From Salvelinus alpinus (Eukaryota; Chordata; Actinopteri; Salmoniformes; Salmonidae), in assembly GCF_045679555.1 (NCBI RefSeq), contig NC_092090.1, positions 26,933,202-26,997,201 of the forward strand: 64,000 bases of DNA, given 5' to 3'. Below are positions 59,354-64,000 of this stretch, piece by piece (position 1 is the first letter of the stretch; the number at the start of each line of letters is the position of its first letter). The notes under the pieces were generated by a model that saw only the letters and a list, made by a program, of their open reading frames with translations, had not been told where the DNA came from and ran no database searches. A program made the position numbers and the translations under genes.

Positions 59354-62300
59354 TTACCTGTTCAGGAGTCTTATGGCTTGGGGGTAAAAACTGTTGAGAA
59401 GCCTTTTTGTCCTAGACTTGGCACTCCGGTACCGCTTGCCATGCGGTAGTAGAGAGAACAGTCTATGACTGGGGTGGCTGGGGTCTTTGACAATTTTTAG
59501 GGCCTTCCTCTGACACCGCCTGGTGTAGAGGTCCTGGATGGTAGGCAGCTTAACCCCAGTGATGTACTGGGCCGTACGCACTACCCTCTGAAGTGACTTG
59601 CGGTCGGAGGCCTAGCAATTGCCGTACCAGGCAGTGATGCAACCGGTCAGGATGCTCTCGATGTTGCAGCTGTAGATTCTTTTGAGGATCTCAGGACCCA
59701 TGCCAAATCTTTTTAGTTTCCTGAGGGGGAATAGGCTTTGTCGTGCCCTCTTCACGACTGTCTTGGTGTGTTTGGACCATTCTAGTTTGTTGTTGATGTG
59801 GACACCAAGGAATTTGAAGCTCTCAACCTGCTCCACTACAGCCCGGTCGATGAGAATGGGGACGTGCTCGGTGCTCCTTTTCCTGTAGTCCACAATCATC
59901 TCCTTGGTCTTGGTTACGTTGAGGGATAGGTTGTTATTCTGGCACCAAATCAAATGTATTTATATAGCCCTTCGTACATCAGCTGATATCTCAAAGTGCT
60001 GTACAGAAACCCAGCATAAAACCCCAAACAGCAAGCAATGTAGGTGTAGAAGCACCTGGGAAGGGAAGCACAGCCGCGAGCTGCCCAGTGCCCACCCGGC
60101 CAGGTCTCTAACCTCCTCCTTATAGGCTGTCTCGTCATTGTCGGTGATCAGGCCTACCACTGTTGTGTCGTCTGCAAATCTAATGATGGTGTTGGAGTCG
60201 TGCCTGGCCATGCAGTTGTGGGTGAACAGGGAGTACAGGAGAGGACTGAGCACGCACCTCTGGGGAGCTCCAGTGTTGAGGATCAGCGTGGCAGATGTGT
60301 TGCTACCTACCCTCACCACCTGGGGGCGGCACATCAGGAAGTCCAGGATCCAGTTGCAGAGGGAGGTGTTTAGTCCCAGGTTCCTTAGCTTAGTGATGAG
60401 CTTTGAGGGTACTATGGTGTTGAACGCTGAGCTGTAGTCAATGAATAGCATTCTCACATAGGTGTTCCTTTTGTCCAGGTGGGAAAGGGCAGTGTGGAGT
60501 GCAATAGAGATTGCATCATCTGTGGATCTGTTTGGCGGTATGCAAATTGGAGTGGGTCTAGGGTTTCTGGGATAATGGTGTTGATGTGAGCCATTACCAG
60601 CCTTTCAAAGCACTTCATGGCTACGGATGTGAGTGCTACGGGTCTGTAGTCATTTAGGCAGGTTGCCTTTGTGTTCTTGGGCACAGGGACTATGGTGGTC
60701 TGCTTGAAGCATGTTGGTATTACAGACTCAATCAGGGACATGTTGAAAATGTCAGTGAAGACACCTGCCAGTTGGTCAGCACATGCCCGGAGCACACGTC
60801 CTGGTAATCCGTCTGGCCCCGCAGCCTTGTGTATGTTGACCTGTTTAAAGGTCTTACACACGTCGGCTACAGAGAGAGTGATCACACAGTCGTCTGGAAC
60901 AGCTGATACTCTCATGCATGCCTCAGTGTTGCTTGCCTCAAAGCGAGCATAGAAGTGATTTAGCTCGTCTGGTAGGCTCGTGTCACTGGGCAGCTCGCGG
61001 CTGTGCTTCCCTTTGTAGTCTGTAATAGTTTGCAAGCCCTGCCACATCCGACGAGCGTTCGGAGCCGGTGTAGTATGATTCAATCTTAGGCCTGTATTGA
61101 CGCTTTGCCTGTTTGATGGTTCGTCGCAGGGCATAGCGGGATTTCTTGTAAGGTTCCGGGTTAGAGTCCCGCACCTTGAAAGCCGCAGCTCTACCCTTTA
61201 GCTCAGTGCGAATGTTGCCTGTAATCCATAGCTTCTGGTTGGGGTATGTACGTATTGTCACTGTGGGGACGACGTCCTCAATGCACTTATTGATAAAGCC
61301 AGTGACTGATGTGGTGTATTCCTCAATGTCATCGGAAGAATCTCGGAACATGTTCCAGTCTGTGATAGCAAAACAGTCCTGTAGTTTAGCATCTGCTTCA
61401 TCTGACCATTTTTTTATAGACCGAGTCACTGGTGCTTCCTGCTTTCATTTTTTGCTTGTAAGCAGGAATCAGGAGGATAGAGTTGTAGTCGGATTTACCA
61501 AATGGAGGGCGAGGGAGAGCTTTGTACGCGTCTGTGTGTGGAGTACAGGTGATCTAGAATTTTCTTCCCTCTGGTTGCACATTTAACATGTTGATAGAGA
61601 TTTGGTAGAACTGATTTAAGTTTCCCTGCATTAAAGTCTTCGGCCACTAGGAGCGCCGCCTCTGGGTGAGTGGTTTCCTGTTTGCTTATTTCCTTATACA
61701 GCTGACTGAGTGGGGTCTTAGTGCCAGCATCTGTTTGTGGTGGTAAATAAACAGCCACGAAAAGTATAGCTGAAAACTCTCTAGGCAAGTAGTGTGGCCT
61801 GCAATTTATCACAATATACTCTACTTCAGGCGAGCAAAATCTAGAGACTTCCTTAGATTTCGTGCACCAGCTGTTGCTTACAAATATGCACAGACCGCCC
61901 CCCTCGTCTCACGTCTTGTTGTTCTATCCTGCCGGTGCAGCGTATATCCCGCTAGCTGAATATCCATGTCGTCATTCAGCCACGATTCCGTGAAACATAG
62001 GATATTACAGTTTTTGATGTTCCGTTGGTAGGATATTCGTGATCGTACCTCGTCTAGTTTATTGTCCAATGATTGCACGTTGGCGAGTAATATTGACGGT
62101 AACGGCAGCTTTCCTACTCGCCTTCTGCAAGTCCGGACGAGACATCCGCCTCTTCGTCCTCTGCGTCGCTTCCTTTTGCGAATAATTGGGATGTCTGCCC
62201 TGTGGGGTGTTTGGAGAATATCGTGTGAGTCCTGCTTGTTGGTGTTGAAAAAATCTTTGTCTAATCCGAGTGATCGCTGTCCTGATATCCAGACGCTCTT

Positions 62301-62414
62301 TTCTGCCGTAAGATACGGTTGCAGAAACATTATGTACAAAATAATTTACAAATATTGTGAAAAGAACCACATAATAGCAGAATTGGTTAGGAGACCGTAA
62401 AACGGCGGCCATCT
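59354..62414 (-). pseudogene. LINE endonuclease/reverse transcriptase, broken
   Basis: Minus-strand pieces in order: a hydrophobic N-terminus starting ATGGCCGCCGTT at 62414, an Arg/Lys-rich stretch (RKRKRRRGRRGG), the endonuclease start (LLANVQSLDNKLDE..CFTESWLN), more endonuclease at 61812-61495 (AEDFN in place of GDFN), a linker at 61429-60983, then reverse transcriptase at 61134-60100 ([40 protein letters not shown]) and 59953-59354 (SFKFLGVHI, GCITAWYGNC). At least four frame changes make it non-functional. The related fragment at 41575-43219 shares the RT type. Confidence 0.9.
59945..60092. mobile_element. Insertion inside the LINE RT, with a 30-bp inverted LINE patch
   Basis: 59945-60060 is a dispersed sequence (CAAATCAAATGTATTTATAT, AGCCCTTCGTACATCAGCTG) that splits the reverse-transcriptase frame after [20 protein letters not shown] codons. 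60061-60090 is an exact reverse complement of 60984-61013 from the same LINE. Transcribed LINE sequence resumes at about 60093. Confidence 0.85.
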
Positions 62415-62440
62415 CCTCCTGGTGCCATCTTGTAATCAAA

Positions 62441-64000
62441 AAACCATAACTGGCATGCAGGTCAGTAGAAATTGTAAGATAAAATGACATTTCAATTCAG
62501 AAAGGTTACCGACTCGTGTAGCCTATTACCGGCAACTTCAGGAGAGTAGCGGCAGAATCTGCAAAAGCCAGTAGGAGCGGGAGGAGGATGGTCAGGTTAA
62601 GTTTTTAGTCTCCTGATTATCTTCATCTCTGGCTCCCTCGAGTCATTTGTGTCTTATTTAATCAAAAACTGCTCTTAAAGCATCAGACAAGCTCAATGCA
62701 TATATAGTTGATTTTATTAAAATACATTGGGTGTGTCTATATATGGAAAAATACACGTTTAAAAATTACGACTTTCGGTCGACCAAGCTATTATTTAGTG
62801 TGGGACAGCCCTAGTCTCAACCATAGACAGTCTATAACCGGTTGTATTGTACATCATATAGCTTAGGTTCTACAGTTCATCATTGGTCCCAACTAATACA
62901 AGACGAAGAAGCAGCAGCAGGAAAAACTATGCGGCTCAGATAAGCTACCTAACCTACCTCTGATTACTCATTCAGACCGTTGAGCGGCCCGGGTTGGATT
63001 CTGGTCTGATGTTACCTCTAACTGAGTGATCAGATTTTCATGTCTGTTTGGGAGAATTAGGCCTGGCCATTCTGCTCATTGTCAGTTACAATGGAGCCCT
63101 GCTAAGTGGCTGAGAGCAATGGGAGTTCTCTTTTCATGCCTAGCCTGCCCTCAGATGTAGGTCTGTGTTGCAAGAGAAGAGAATACTCTCCTACTCCTGG
63201 GCTGGCTGCTAGTCACACGAGAACAGAGCTCTAGTATAGCCAAGAGCTGGGCATGGGATATGATCTGGCCCCTGCTATCTGGTGCTCCTGTTAAACACAG
63301 TTCTAAGTGCTATAGCTGTCCATGTTGTGCTGGACCTCCATTCCATAACACCTGTCATTTATGAAGATGAGTAAGGCTACATTAATGATTCACAGTAACC
63401 AGGTTAGGGTTAAGTCTTGATGCTTCCTGTATGAATCTTGTGTATTGTCTTGGTTGTGTGCTTGTGTCATATGGCATACTGGGCCTTTGTAACAATGAGT
63501 AAAAAGTAAGGTTTCATCATAGCCAGGGACAGACCCACTACTAGGTGTTGGGCAGTATGCAGATTTTCATATCTTCATATCGTCCTTCTCTCATCCCGAG
63601 ATGTACGGTTTTACCATGGAGGCTGCTAGCTAAATATGCTAACAAGCGCAAATGGAAAAAAAAATATTGCAAAGACAGGCAGCCCAGTTATAAAGTTATA
63701 CATCTATATGTAAGAGCTACTGAATTTTTTGTGAGTTTGGACATTTACAAACGAATGTGAACGAGATACATTGTGCAATAAACAGTACTGGTTCTGGAGC
63801 AGCATGTGTACGTGCTGTATCTGTGTGGAGTCTGGAGTCTCTAGGGCAACAGGCCTGCTTGCTCTGCTTAGAGAAGAAGACAGGCCGAGAACGGAGAGGA
63901 GAAAAAAACACAAGGAAATCAAAAGACAGCAGTGGCAGCTGTACAGATAACTCATCCAAAGGGCTTTGACTTTTCAAACACGGCAGAAAGCCAACACAAT
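62441..64000. other. Non-coding stretch to window end
   Basis: No exon or well-defined repeat. Scattered GCTAGC and purine-rich runs only. Confidence 0.45.

Larger units (their letters stand above)
58868..62440 (-). mobile_element. CR1/Rex1-like LINE, nearly full length, decayed
   Basis: The 3' end is at 58868 (plus-strand CAAATCAAAGTTTATTTGTC), with a 3' UTR of about 490 bp including a (GT)n run at 58962-58979. The 5' end is near 62440, where the minus strand reads CAAGATGGCACCAGGAGGAG before the first ATG. The coding region is interrupted by several frameshifts and by an insertion at about 59945-60092. Confidence 0.88.

Overview
The window is nuclear DNA of a salmonid fish (salmon, trout or charr). 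The evidence is the repeat content: an HpaI-type tRNA-derived SINE, three copies of a second tRNA-derived SINE, a Sleeping-Beauty-type Tc1 element, other salmonid-style Tc1 elements, an L2 LINE with the familiar fish 3' tail, foldback MITEs, and the one complete host gene, which has vertebrate exon structure. No bacterial-type operons, CRISPR arrays or structural RNA genes are present. Family names given here come from recognition, not from a database search.

Layout. 1-2.1 kb: half a foldback MITE, then unannotated DNA. 2.1-3.1 kb: an inverted-repeat-bounded element that carries a compact, spliced, minus-strand mini-gene for a predicted 90-residue membrane protein. 3.1-7.6 kb: a (GA)n tract, a foldback MITE, the 3' end of a Ty3/Gypsy element with long in-frame 27-bp repeats and its LTR, then simple repeats. 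7.6-26.6 kb: long non-coding DNA with microsatellites, a 28-bp minisatellite, a 5'-truncated L2 copy, one SINE and several islands that look like conserved regulatory DNA. 26.6-43.2 kb: dense transposon territory, with a Gypsy fragment fused to a Tc1 fragment, a Tc1 element inside a tandem duplication, an L2 LINE with an open 979-codon ORF, an L1-like 3' remnant, a SINE, a full-length LINE with an open 1097-codon ORF and a 2A-like motif, and a decayed LINE.

43.5-52.2 kb: AKTIP (fused toes, FTS) on the plus strand. It has one non-coding and nine coding exons, and all splice sites and phases are consistent, giving 296 residues. Its introns hold an HpaI SINE, an hAT-type MITE, a second SINE and a Tc1 element. 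53.6-54.6 kb: a CpG-richer block that may be the promoter of the next gene. 55-64 kb: a MITE, a Sleeping-Beauty-like Tc1 element, a decayed minus-strand LINE with an internal templated patch, and unannotated DNA.

Most of the coding capacity is retrotransposon or transposase. The two intact LINE ORFs are potential autonomous machinery; one shares its 3' tail with SINE copies in the same window. The most unusual items are the spliced mini-gene inside the inverted-repeat element, and the LINE that combines a 2A-like translational recoding motif with three tandem 208-bp 5' monomers.
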